From Clostridiales bacterium (lineage in GTDB: Bacteria; Bacillota; Clostridia; Oscillospirales; Oscillospiraceae): DNA of 7,968 nt. Shown in pieces: positions 1-6,172 of the stretch. The translations under genes and the position numbers were made by a program. The notes under the pieces are model-generated. The model was not told the DNA's origin and made no database searches. It worked only from the letters and a program-made list of their open reading frames with translations. Numbering within the stretch: position 1 is the stretch's first letter; each line of letters opens with the position of its first letter. The DNA is taken from NCBI GenBank assembly GCA_009774055.1, contig VSNB01000155.1, positions 1 to 7,968 on the forward strand, read 5' to 3'.

Positions 1-50
1 CTGCGAGTTTCTTCCTTGCCAGACAAAAAATTTTTCTCGCCAATCTGCAT
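1..50 (-). CDS. Possible start of a leftward gene, cut by the window edge
   Basis: Reading leftward from an ATG at 50-48 there is an open frame of 16 codons (MQIGEKNFLSGKEETR) that runs off the window. A weak purine-rich stretch (AGGTGACGG on the - strand) sits just before the ATG. The peptide matches no family I recognise and is too short to test by codon use. The hairpin at 83-112 with its - strand T-run lies directly upstream, as expected if a leftward transcript ended there and a new unit began. It could equally be chance; only sequence to the left would decide. Confidence 0.15.
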   Translation of the reverse strand, partial: MQIGEKNFLSGKEETR

Positions 51-82
51 ACCGTCACCTATTGGTACAGCTTCTAAAAAAC

Positions 83-112
83 GGAGCGGTACAGCTGTCG
101 CTGTGCCGCTCC
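83..112 (-). terminator. Large hairpin with T-run on the - strand
   Basis: Arms 83-95 and 100-112 form a 13-bp stem with a TGTC loop and one non-Watson-Crick position (T90 opposite G105). Read on the - strand, the stem is followed at once by GTTTTTT (82-76), the form of an intrinsic terminator. Read on the + strand there is no T-run. It is the leftmost of four stem-loops in a row. No gene on the - strand ends just upstream of it, so it may serve a non-coding transcript or act only as part of the hairpin array. Confidence 0.5.
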
Positions 113-247
113 ATCTAAAATATTACTTCCGAACCGAAAGGTCGGAAGTAATATTTGCCATGTTTTGCGGTTGCCGCTGTTTACAGCGGCGAGCAAAACG
201 GCTTGAATCAAATGTATTATTTCTGAGCCTTAAGCTCGGAAATAATA
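83..247 (+). repeat. Array of four consecutive large stem-loops
   Basis: Four inverted repeats follow one another with short gaps. (1) 83-95/100-112, loop TGTC. (2) 118-131/143-156, a 14-bp perfect AT-rich stem continued, after bulged A132, by ACC/GGT closed with a GAAA tetraloop. (3) 173-179/184-190 with a TTTA loop, flanked by outer stems 162-168/193-199 and 157-159/200-202. (4) 215-228/234-247, 14 bp with one T224-G238 wobble. Hairpins 2 and 4 resemble each other at the base (TATTACTTCCGA versus TATTATTTCTGAG), which suggests related units. Both odd pairs are U-G in a + strand transcript but A-C in a - strand transcript, and the GAAA loop is also on the + strand. No protein domain is encoded. 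This is probably an intergenic mosaic repeat or a structured RNA. Confidence 0.6.
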
Positions 248-422
248 TTTACGCTACGACCTGGCAGACCGGCTGTCCTGCGGGGTGCATGGGGCCGCCG
301 GAGGTGCTTACTCCTGCGGATGCGCCCTGTCGGGGGACTTCTGCCGCGGCGCCGGAGTGCGGTGCTTTTGCGCCGGGGGTGGATAAGTCAATTTTGAATG
401 GATTTTTGTCAAAACCGCCTGC
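248..422. other. GC-rich non-coding stretch, no recognisable gene
   Basis: Between the hairpin array and the promoter of the XRE gene the sequence turns GC-rich up to about 380, then AT-rich. An open frame crosses it on the + strand, but it begins inside the hairpins, has low-complexity Cys/Pro/Gly/Ala content and no ribosome binding site, so I do not call it. Small dyads are present, for example GGAG at 300-303 with CTCC at 311-314, and TTTTG-T-CAAAA at 404-414. I see no tRNA, riboswitch or mobile element. Confidence 0.5.
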
Positions 423-423
423 C

Positions 424-452
424 TTGTATTCAAGTGTAGATTGATGTATAAT
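424..452 (+). promoter_or_regulatory. Sigma-A-type promoter of the XRE-ABC operon
   Basis: A perfect -10 box TATAAT (447-452) lies 17 bases after a weak -35 box TTGTAT (424-429). Transcription would start near 459, about 24 bases before the GTG start. The weak -35 with a strong -10 suggests a promoter open to regulation. Two dyads overlap it: CTTG-N4-CAAG at 423-434 over the -35 box and TTCAA-N7-TTGAA at 452-468 over the predicted start site. These are candidate operators for the XRE protein encoded immediately downstream. Confidence 0.7.
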
Positions 453-468
453 TCAAGCATCCGTTGAA
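452..468. promoter_or_regulatory. Candidate XRE operator
   Basis: TTCAA and TTGAA are separated by seven bases and straddle the predicted transcription start. A further TTCAAG copy at 429-434 forms part of a second dyad over the -35 box. Sites of this kind around a promoter are typical of autoregulated XRE genes. The assignment is inference from position and symmetry. Confidence 0.35.
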
Positions 469-482
469 CGGGAGGGGACACT

Positions 483-1379
483 GTGGACAACAATTTAATT
501 GGTGAGCAGATCACGCGGTATAGGAAGGCTTTGAACATGACCCAGGAGGAGTTGGGGAAAGCGGTGGGCGTTTCCACCCAGGCCGTAAGCCGCTGGGAAA
601 ACGGCGGCGCGCCGGACGTGGCCCTGCTGCCCGCTATCGCGGACAAATTGGGGGTAACCATAGATGCCCTCTTCGGCCGGGAGGGGGGAGAGAAGGTGGA
701 CATCCACGACACCGTGGCCCGGTGGCTGGCGGGGGTGCCTATGAAGGACCGGTTCGACCAGCTGTGCCGTCTGAATTGGACGGCGCTGAAAAACATGACG
801 GCGGGGAAGGGGAAATTCCCGGAGATTGGCTATCTGGAAAATTGTGAGATGAAAAACGAGGAGGCCGGCCGCGCCGTTTTGGCCACAGCCCAGGCGTGGC
901 TGGAGGGCGGGTTCATGCTGGACGTTCATGCCGAGACCATGTCCTTTTCCTCTATCTGGCCCAAGCCGGAGAAGGGCTATAAGGCCTACTTCGCACCCAG
1001 GGAGCAGTACCGGAAGCTGTTTGCCGTCCTGGCCCGGCCCGGGTGTCTGGAGCTGCTGGAGTACCTGAACAGTCAGACCTACCGCCTGTATGTGCCGGAA
1101 ACCCTCGCGGCGGTTCTGGAGATGCCGCTGCAGGAGATCGAAGCGATCTTGGAGGAACTGCTGGCGCTGGACGTGATGCAAAAGGAGGAACTGCAGCTGA
1201 CGGACGGACTGACCAGCGCCTATGCCCTGCTCAAAGGCACGGCTCTGGTGCCCTTCCTCTATATGGCCCGGTGCATGATGCAGTACGGGCAAAATCTGGT
1301 CTGCGTTGGAAACGGCGACGTGGCTCCGCTGCTGGAGGGCAGCCGGTGGAAGAAAGAAAAGGAGAAAAAAGATGAGTGA
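483..1379 (+). CDS. XRE-family transcriptional regulator with C-terminal winged-helix-like domain
   Basis: This 298-residue protein begins with GTG after GGAGGGG (471-477), a good ribosome binding site. Residues 5-65 are a classic XRE/Cro helix-turn-helix: MTQEELGKAVGVS is followed by the recognition helix region TQAVSRWENG and the closing LPAIADKLGVTIDALFG. Residues about 175-240 look like a second, ArsR-type winged helix (LARPGCLELLEYL, then ETLAAVLEMPLQEIEAILEEL, then a hairpin-like VMQKEELQLTDG). The middle, about 70-170, is not recognised. The gene overlaps the ABC exporter by 8 bases, so the two are almost certainly co-transcribed and the regulator probably controls the exporter in response to a signal or substrate. 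The tail is very lysine- and glutamate-rich (WKKEKEKKDE), partly because it carries the next gene's ribosome binding site. DNA-binding role is secure; the ligand is unknown. Confidence 0.9.
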   Translation: MDNNLIGEQITRYRKALNMTQEELGKAVGVSTQAVSRWENGGAPDVALLPAIADKLGVTIDALFGREGGEKVDIHDTVARWLAGVPMKDRFDQLCRLNWTALKNMTAGKGKFPEIGYLENCEMKNEEAGRAVLATAQAWLEGGFMLDVHAETMSFSSIWPKPEKGYKAYFAPREQYRKLFAVLARPGCLELLEYLNSQTYRLYVPETLAAVLEMPLQEIEAILEELLALDVMQKEELQLTDGLTSAYALLKGTALVPFLYMARCMMQYGQNLVCVGNGDVAPLLEGSRWKKEKEKKDE

Positions 1380-3093
1380 AAATAAGGAAACACGGTTGGC
1401 GCGGGCCTATTTCAGCGCATTTTACGAGAAAAACCACATCCGCTACTGGGCGGCGATGGTCCTGAGCATCCTTGGCATCGGTGCGAACCTTTTTGTCACC
1501 TGGCTGCTGGGGGCGATGATCGACATCATCGCCGCCGGGGATATGGAGCGGCTCTGGGGGACGCTGTGGTTATGGCTGGGGTTTGCCGCCGTTGTATTGG
1601 CGGTGGACACCGGCGCTTACTGGGCGAAATTCGGATTCATCCGCCGGGCGTTGGTGCAGTACAAAGCCCTGGCCTTCCGGCAGCTGTCGGAGAAGAGTAT
1701 CAGCGCCTTCTCACGGGAGAACACCGGGCGGTACTTATCCACCCTGACCAACGATGTGACCACGATTGAGAGCAGCTATCTGGAAAAACCTTTCGATCTG
1801 GCAGCCTACGCCCTGATGGGAGCGGCAGCGCTGGTCATGATGATTTGGTACAGTCCACTGCTGGCGGTCCTGGCCGTTGTGCTGGGGCTGCTGCCGGTAG
1901 CCGCGGCGGCGGTGACCGGCGGTGCACTGGCGAAGCGGGAGAAGGCTGTCAGCGACCGGAACGAGAGCTTCATGGCCCAGATTAAGGACCTGCTCAGCGG
2001 CTTTGCCGTCATCAAGAGCTTCAAGGCGGAGGATGAGACCCGCAGGCGCTTCAACGCCTCCAGCCAGGCGGTGGAGGACGCCAAGTACCGCCGCCGCTGG
2101 TGCGAGGCCGTCATTGAAAAAGCCTCCGACCTCTGCGGGATGGTCATGCAGATGACCATCATCTTCGTAGGCGCGTATCTCGCCATCCGAGGGGACATCA
2201 CCGCCGGCACGGTCATCATTTTTATCAACCTGTCCGGCTATCTGCTCAACACCATCAATATCGTACCCAAATACTGGGCTGCCCGAAAGGCTGCCGCCGG
2301 GCTGGTGGAGAAGATGGCCCAGGTCGCGGAGGAGAACGCGGGCCGCTCCGGGGACCCCATCCCCGCGAAACTGGACGAGGCTATCACCCTGGAGAACGTC
2401 ACCTTCGGCTACGAGCCGGAGAAGCCCGTGCTGCAAAACGTGTCCATGAAGCTGGAAGCCGGGAAGAAGTACGCCCTGGTGGGCGCGTCCGGGTCGGGGA
2501 AGAGCACCCTGCTGAACCTCCTCATGGGGGTCTATGACGGATACACCGGCTCCATCGCCATCGACGGCAAAGAGCTGCGGGAAGTGGACACCGACAGCCT
2601 ATACGACATCATGAGCCTCATCGGCCAGAACGTGTTCCTCTTTGACGACACCCTCTATCAAAACATCACCATGTTCCGGGACTTTCCGGAGGACAAGTTG
2701 GAGCTGGCGGTCCACCGCTCGGGTCTGGATGAACTGATCGAGCGGAAGGGCGAGAGCTACCGCTGCGGGGAGAACGGCAGCGGCCTGTCCGGCGGGGAGC
2801 GGCAGCGGGTGTCCATTGCCCGGTGCCTGCTGCGGGAGTCGCCTGTTTTATTGTTGGACGAAGCTACAGCGGCGCTGGATAATCAGACTGCATTTTCGGT
2901 AACGGACGTAATTCTTCACTTGGACGGCCTGACCCGGGTAGTAGTGACCCACCGCCTGGAGGAGGCCCTGCTGGAGCAGTACGACGGCATTTTTGTCCTG
3001 CGGAACGGGCAGGTCTGCGAGGCGGGGCAGTTCCGGGACCTGATGGACCGAAAAGAATATTTCTATTCCCTGTATACCGTGGCGAACGGTTGA
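1372..3093 (+). CDS. ABC half-exporter: fused membrane and ATPase domains
   Basis: This 573-residue protein is a full-length ABC exporter half-transporter, expected to work as a homodimer because no second half-transporter lies beside it. I start it at ATG 1372 (MSENKETR), seven bases after GGAG (1361-1364); a start at 1306 would add 22 residues that merely overlap the previous gene. Residues about 26-298 hold six membrane spans in the ABC type-1 exporter pattern. The ATPase half shows A-loop Y347, Walker A GASGSGKST (371-379), Q-loop Q419, signature LSGGE (472-476), Walker B VLLLDE (492-497) with catalytic E497, and H-loop H527. All key residues are intact. Substrate cannot be read from sequence; drugs, peptides or lipids are all possible. 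Context in an operon with an XRE regulator suggests inducible export or self-protection. Confidence 0.93.
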   Translation: MSENKETRLARAYFSAFYEKNHIRYWAAMVLSILGIGANLFVTWLLGAMIDIIAAGDMERLWGTLWLWLGFAAVVLAVDTGAYWAKFGFIRRALVQYKALAFRQLSEKSISAFSRENTGRYLSTLTNDVTTIESSYLEKPFDLAAYALMGAAALVMMIWYSPLLAVLAVVLGLLPVAAAAVTGGALAKREKAVSDRNESFMAQIKDLLSGFAVIKSFKAEDETRRRFNASSQAVEDAKYRRRWCEAVIEKASDLCGMVMQMTIIFVGAYLAIRGDITAGTVIIFINLSGYLLNTINIVPKYWAARKAAAGLVEKMAQVAEENAGRSGDPIPAKLDEAITLENVTFGYEPEKPVLQNVSMKLEAGKKYALVGASGSGKSTLLNLLMGVYDGYTGSIAIDGKELREVDTDSLYDIMSLIGQNVFLFDDTLYQNITMFRDFPEDKLELAVHRSGLDELIERKGESYRCGENGSGLSGGERQRVSIARCLLRESPVLLLDEATAALDNQTAFSVTDVILHLDGLTRVVVTHRLEEALLEQYDGIFVLRNGQVCEAGQFRDLMDRKEYFYSLYTVANG

Positions 3094-3099
3094 GAAAAA

Positions 3100-3122
3100 G
3101 CCGGAGGCTGTGCGCCTCCGGC
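3100..3122. terminator. Shared terminator between convergent genes
   Basis: A perfect 9-bp stem (3100-3108 with 3114-3122, GCCGGAGGC and its complement) has a five-base loop. On the - strand it is followed by TTTTT (3099-3095), a strong intrinsic terminator for the M56 gene. On the + strand the tail is only CCTTCTC, so it is weaker for the ABC operon. It sits in the 43-base gap between the two stop codons. Confidence 0.85.
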
Positions 3123-3136
3123 CCTTCTCGTATGTG

Positions 3137-5689
3137 TCAGTCAAGGCCCCACTCGGCGTTGATCTCAAAATGGATATTGTCGCCGGTGACGGGGTTGAAG
3201 CGGACATTTTCCGTGCTGTTTTCCCCGGCCCAGACGTTGAACTTCGCCACCACATCCTCCTCGGTCATAGTCAGCAGCGTGTCCAGGTCCGTGGCCCGCC
3301 AGAAGGCATCAATGGTATCCATCATCCCGGCCACGCAGGCGTCCCGCTCATCCACCGTCGCAGCGGACTTGTCGGGAATATGGTAGGAGACGTCATAGTA
3401 CAGATTGCACCACGCGGTCCGGATCCCGGCCTCCTCTTGGTACTTCTCCGGCAGATTGACAGCGAAACCCGGGTCCGTCTCTGGCCCGCCGGTATAGAGG
3501 GCTCGGACCATCTGTCCGTTCTCCTTGCCGGAGAGGCGGCAGGTGAGGGAGACGAAGGCCCACTCCTCCGGCGTCAACTCCACGCCGCAGTCGTTCCAGA
3601 TCACGTCGCAGTTGATCCGGTCCCAGGCGTCGTTATTCTCGTTAGCCCAGTCCAGGAGACGCTGGTTGAAGTCCTCCAGGGACAGCGCGCCATAGCCTGC
3701 TGTCCGCAGGGTCAGGAGGGCGTCGTACTCCTCCCGGGTGGCCCGGGGGAACTCCCGCTGCTCCTCCGGCTCGGGGACGCCGGGGTACTTCAAAGTGCCC
3801 CAGCGGATCGTGGCGGGACCCAGGTCCTGGGACTTCTGCCGGTCCGCGTCAAACGCCGCCTGTTCCTCCGGCGTGGCCAGCCGCAGGCCGGAGAGTTTGC
3901 CGTCCGTATAGACTGTGTACAGCTCCACCGCGCCGTCGGAGTAGGCGCTGTTCCCGGTATGTTCCGTGATCCATATGCCCTCCTGCTCGTCGTAGATGCC
4001 CCGGACCTCCTTACCCTCAAACCACATGGTCAGGCCGTTGCCGTCCAGGTCCGGGTCATTGAATTCCCAGGTCAGGCCGAAGGGCGCGTAGGGGGAGAGC
4101 AGGCCGTCCCACTGGTTGTCGATTTCGTTAGAAACCTGGGCGTGGAGGGCGGCGTCAGGGTCTGTGGAATTGCTGATATTCAGAGGCGCACACATTGTGG
4201 TAATTTCCAGAGCGCCGTCAGGCGTTGTGGAAGAGAGCGTCTGGTATACGGACGGGAACTGTTCCGCCGACATGTTCGCCTGCAGCAGTTTCTCCATGCT
4301 TTCTTTTGTGTAGCAATGCATCCGCTCATAGTCTCCTACGGTCAGAACGTCCGGGTCCAGAATGCTCATAGTAAAATCGTATTCCAGCGCAGCCGTGCCG
4401 CCATCTTCCGTCCTGGCTGTCGCCACACCGGAGAAGGTCCGCTCCTGCCACTTCTCCGCCGTCAGTGGTTCGTAGACATTATAGAAGTAGGCTTCAAAAG
4501 CATTGGCCGAAGCCTCCCGGTCGTTATAGACGCCTGCCGCGACCCCGTATTGTCCATACCGCTCGATCAGTTCGAGGTCCTCCGGGTTGTCCCGTTCGGC
4601 CCACATTTTCCGCTGATATTCCGCCACGGTCATATCCTCATACCCCTCAAACCATAAAGACGCCAGACGGTCCAGCTCCTTTCTGGTGAAGGTTCCATCC
4701 TGGACGGTGGGATAGGGGGCATTGTCCTTCGCCGAGGTGGCGAACCCCACCCCCACGCAGCACACCAGCGCCGCCGCCGTCAAGATAACGGCAATGGAAC
4801 GCTTTTTCATTTTCATAATGGCAATGATCCTTTCTTCAATCGCGTTTTTGCTGAACGCGCTGGCGAAGGGCTCCAGGCCGCTCCGCTTCTCCTCCATGGA
4901 CAGCAGGGCCAGGGCGTAGGCGGACCGGCTGTCCGCGCCGAACCGCCGTATCACCGCCTCGTCGCAGCACAGCTCCATGTCCCGGTTTGCCAGCACGTAC
5001 ATAACCCAGGCCAGCGGGTTGAACCAGTGGACGCAGGCCGTCAGGGCCAGCAGGGGCTTCCACAGGGCGTCCAGCCGCCGGATATGGACCAGCTCGTGCT
5101 CCAGCACGTAGGCCATCCGCTCCTCCTCCCGCCAGGAGGCGGGCAGCAGGATCACGGGCCGCAGCAGGCCGTAGGTCATCGGCGCGTCCACCCGGTCCGA
5201 CTGCCGCAGGGAGACGGTCCGCCGCAGCTTCCGTTCAGCCAGCCAGTCCAGCAGGTTCTGGTCCTCCACCGGCAGGGCGGTCCGGAATTTTTTCCAACAG
5301 CGGAGGTAAGAAATCAGGAAGAACGCTCCGCAGAGCACAGCCCCGGCCAGCCATACCATCCCCCAGATGTCCGCCGCCGTCCCGCTCTCCAGAGCCGCCG
5401 CCGTGCCGGCGGCAGTTCCGGCGCTGGGGGCAAAGGCTGCTGTGGTAAGGATCGGTCTTTCTGTAGAGGCGGGCACGGCGGGAGCCGCCGCCAGCGCCTG
5501 CGTCCGCTCCGCCAGGGTATATATGCTGGCGGGGGAGGGGATGGAGAAGGGGATCAGCAGCCGCGCCGCCGCCACCGCCCACAAGGCCAAAAAGGTTCCC
5601 TTGGGCAGCCGGTTCAGCGTCAGCGCGCGCAGTACGATCACCGCCAGGATCAGTATGCCCCCGGCAAAGCTCATGTCCGATAAGCTCAT
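3137..5689 (-). CDS. M56 family (BlaR1-like) membrane zinc metallopeptidase with long C-terminal sensor tail
   Basis: This 850-residue protein is probably the signal receptor for the BlaI-type repressor encoded just upstream. I start it at ATG 5689, which follows GAGGTGG and lies 10 bases past the repressor stop; an in-frame ATG at 5719 inside the repressor gene would add 10 residues. Membrane spans are near 8-26, 31-50, 109-130 and 298-318. The M56 zinc site is HELVH (198-202), with a third ligand expected in MELCCDE (238-244). Family knowledge: BlaR1/MecR1 proteins sense outside the cell and their cytoplasmic peptidase triggers loss of the repressor. Here the tail after the fourth span is about 530 residues, roughly twice that of BlaR1. 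It lacks a recognisable penicillin-binding fold and carries a repeated helical motif (near 336-368, 652-685 and 793-824). The loop at 51-108 is Ala/Thr/Pro-rich. The ligand is unknown. Confidence 0.88.
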   Translation of the reverse strand: MSLSDMSFAGGILILAVIVLRALTLNRLPKGTFLALWAVAAARLLIPFSIPSPASIYTLAERTQALAAAPAVPASTERPILTTAAFAPSAGTAAGTAAALESGTAADIWGMVWLAGAVLCGAFFLISYLRCWKKFRTALPVEDQNLLDWLAERKLRRTVSLRQSDRVDAPMTYGLLRPVILLPASWREEERMAYVLEHELVHIRRLDALWKPLLALTACVHWFNPLAWVMYVLANRDMELCCDEAVIRRFGADSRSAYALALLSMEEKRSGLEPFASAFSKNAIEERIIAIMKMKKRSIAVILTAAALVCCVGVGFATSAKDNAPYPTVQDGTFTRKELDRLASLWFEGYEDMTVAEYQRKMWAERDNPEDLELIERYGQYGVAAGVYNDREASANAFEAYFYNVYEPLTAEKWQERTFSGVATARTEDGGTAALEYDFTMSILDPDVLTVGDYERMHCYTKESMEKLLQANMSAEQFPSVYQTLSSTTPDGALEITTMCAPLNISNSTDPDAALHAQVSNEIDNQWDGLLSPYAPFGLTWEFNDPDLDGNGLTMWFEGKEVRGIYDEQEGIWITEHTGNSAYSDGAVELYTVYTDGKLSGLRLATPEEQAAFDADRQKSQDLGPATIRWGTLKYPGVPEPEEQREFPRATREEYDALLTLRTAGYGALSLEDFNQRLLDWANENNDAWDRINCDVIWNDCGVELTPEEWAFVSLTCRLSGKENGQMVRALYTGGPETDPGFAVNLPEKYQEEAGIRTAWCNLYYDVSYHIPDKSAATVDERDACVAGMMDTIDAFWRATDLDTLLTMTEEDVVAKFNVWAGENSTENVRFNPVTGDNIHFEINAEWGLD

Positions 5690-5699
5690 TCCGTCCACC

Positions 5700-6059
5700 T
5701 CATTCCAGCTCGTCCACAATGTCCCGCAGCCGCTGAATCTGCTCCGGCGACAGCTTCTTCCGCCCCAGCAGGGAGGCGAAGAGCTTGTCCGCGGCTCCGT
5801 CGAACAGCTTGCCCACCAGGGCGTCCGTCTCGGCGGCCTGCACCGCCTCCTTGGGAATCAGCGCATGGCATTGGAAGCCGGGGTCCGTGCGCGCAATGGC
5901 CCCCTTGCCGATGCAACGCTTGATGAGGGTGTAGGTGGTGTTCACGTTCCAGCCCACCTCGTTCTCCAGCCGGTCGGCGATCTGCCGGGCGGGCCGATCC
6001 CCCTCCCGCCACAGTACGTCCATGACTTTCAGCTCCGAGTCGTGCAGTTTGATGTCCAT
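5700..6059 (-). CDS. BlaI/MecI/CopY-family transcriptional repressor
   Basis: This 119-residue protein is the normal length for the family. ATG at 6059 follows AAGGAGG with a seven-base gap, an ideal ribosome binding site. Residues 4-70 form the winged helix (LHDSELKVMDVLWREGDRPA, then the recognition region NVNTTYTLIKRCIGKGAI), and the C-terminal part 75-119 is the helical dimerisation region ending IQRLRDIVDELE. It should bind as a dimer to TACTAC/GTAGTA-type dyads, and such sites lie directly upstream at 6084-6149, so autorepression is likely. The M56 gene starts 10 bases after its stop: a classic repressor-receptor pair. By alignment from memory with S. aureus BlaI, the Asn-Phe bond cut there appears as Ser96-Leu97 here, so the cleavage site differs or inactivation works otherwise. 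No beta-lactamase is nearby, hence no blaI symbol is assigned. Confidence 0.92.
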   Translation of the reverse strand: MDIKLHDSELKVMDVLWREGDRPARQIADRLENEVGWNVNTTYTLIKRCIGKGAIARTDPGFQCHALIPKEAVQAAETDALVGKLFDGAADKLFASLLGRKKLSPEQIQRLRDIVDELE

Positions 6060-6083
6060 GTCCGGTCCTCCTTTTTAAGACGC

Positions 6084-6097
6084 CAGTAGTACTACTG
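6084..6097. promoter_or_regulatory. Perfect 14-bp palindrome at the repressor start site
   Basis: CAGTAGTACTACTG is a perfect palindrome composed of the same GTAGTA/TACTAC blocks as the neighbouring BlaI-like boxes but in a different arrangement. It begins at the predicted transcription start (about 6096) and reaches towards the ribosome binding site, so a bound repressor here would block promoter clearance. Function is inferred. Confidence 0.55.
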
Positions 6098-6101
6098 ACG
6101 C

Positions 6102-6149
6102 TATACTACCACAGTCGTATCGCATTGTCAATACGACTGTGGTAGTATA
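6102..6149. promoter_or_regulatory. Double BlaI-type operator in a 19-bp perfect inverted repeat
   Basis: Arms 6102-6120 and 6131-6149 are exact inverted copies separated by ten bases. Each arm is itself a partial dyad, ATACTACCACAGTCGTAT (6103-6120) and its reverse complement (6131-6148), with TACTAC opposing GTCGTA. This fits the BlaI/MecI box pattern of TAC(T/G)AC facing GT(A/C)GTA. Two repressor dimers could therefore sit side by side over the repressor promoter. On the + strand a T7 run (6156-6162) starts seven bases after the repeat, but no + strand gene lies upstream to be terminated. Confidence 0.75.
6103..6131 (-). promoter_or_regulatory. Promoter of the repressor-M56 operon
   Basis: On the - strand a perfect -35 box TTGACA (6131-6126) is followed after exactly 17 bases by TAGTAT (6108-6103), a four-of-six match to the -10 consensus. 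The -35 lies mainly in the spacer between the two operator arms and the -10 lies inside the downstream arm, so repressor binding would directly exclude RNA polymerase. The start site would be near 6096. Confidence 0.75.
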
Positions 6150-6172
6150 AGGAGATTTTTTTACGCGGTGCC

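Noticed and set aside
83..247. Retron or CRISPR interpretation of the hairpin array
   Set aside because: No reverse transcriptase, cas gene, or regularly spaced direct repeats with variable spacers are present; the stems differ from each other.
16..444. Open frame of 142 codons on the + strand
   Set aside because: It runs through the hairpin array, has low-complexity composition, no ribosome binding site and no recognisable domain. The stems themselves keep the frame open.
308..796. Open frame on the - strand overlapping the XRE gene start
   Set aside because: It is antisense to the clearly conserved helix-turn-helix and to the promoter; no domain is seen.
4250..4270. SxxK-like tetrad (SMEK, near residue 464-467) in the M56 tail, as a possible penicillin-binding active site
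   Set aside because: A single SxxK occurs easily by chance; no accompanying SxN and KTG motifs with normal spacing are visible.
3110..4657. A 515-codon open frame on the + strand
   Set aside because: It is antisense to the M56 gene tail, begins in the terminator and has the shadow composition expected opposite GC-rich codons.
6102..6162. The 19-bp inverted repeat plus T-run as an intrinsic terminator on the + strand
   Set aside because: No + strand gene lies upstream, the T-run starts seven bases after the stem, and the sequence fits a promoter with BlaI-type operators far better.
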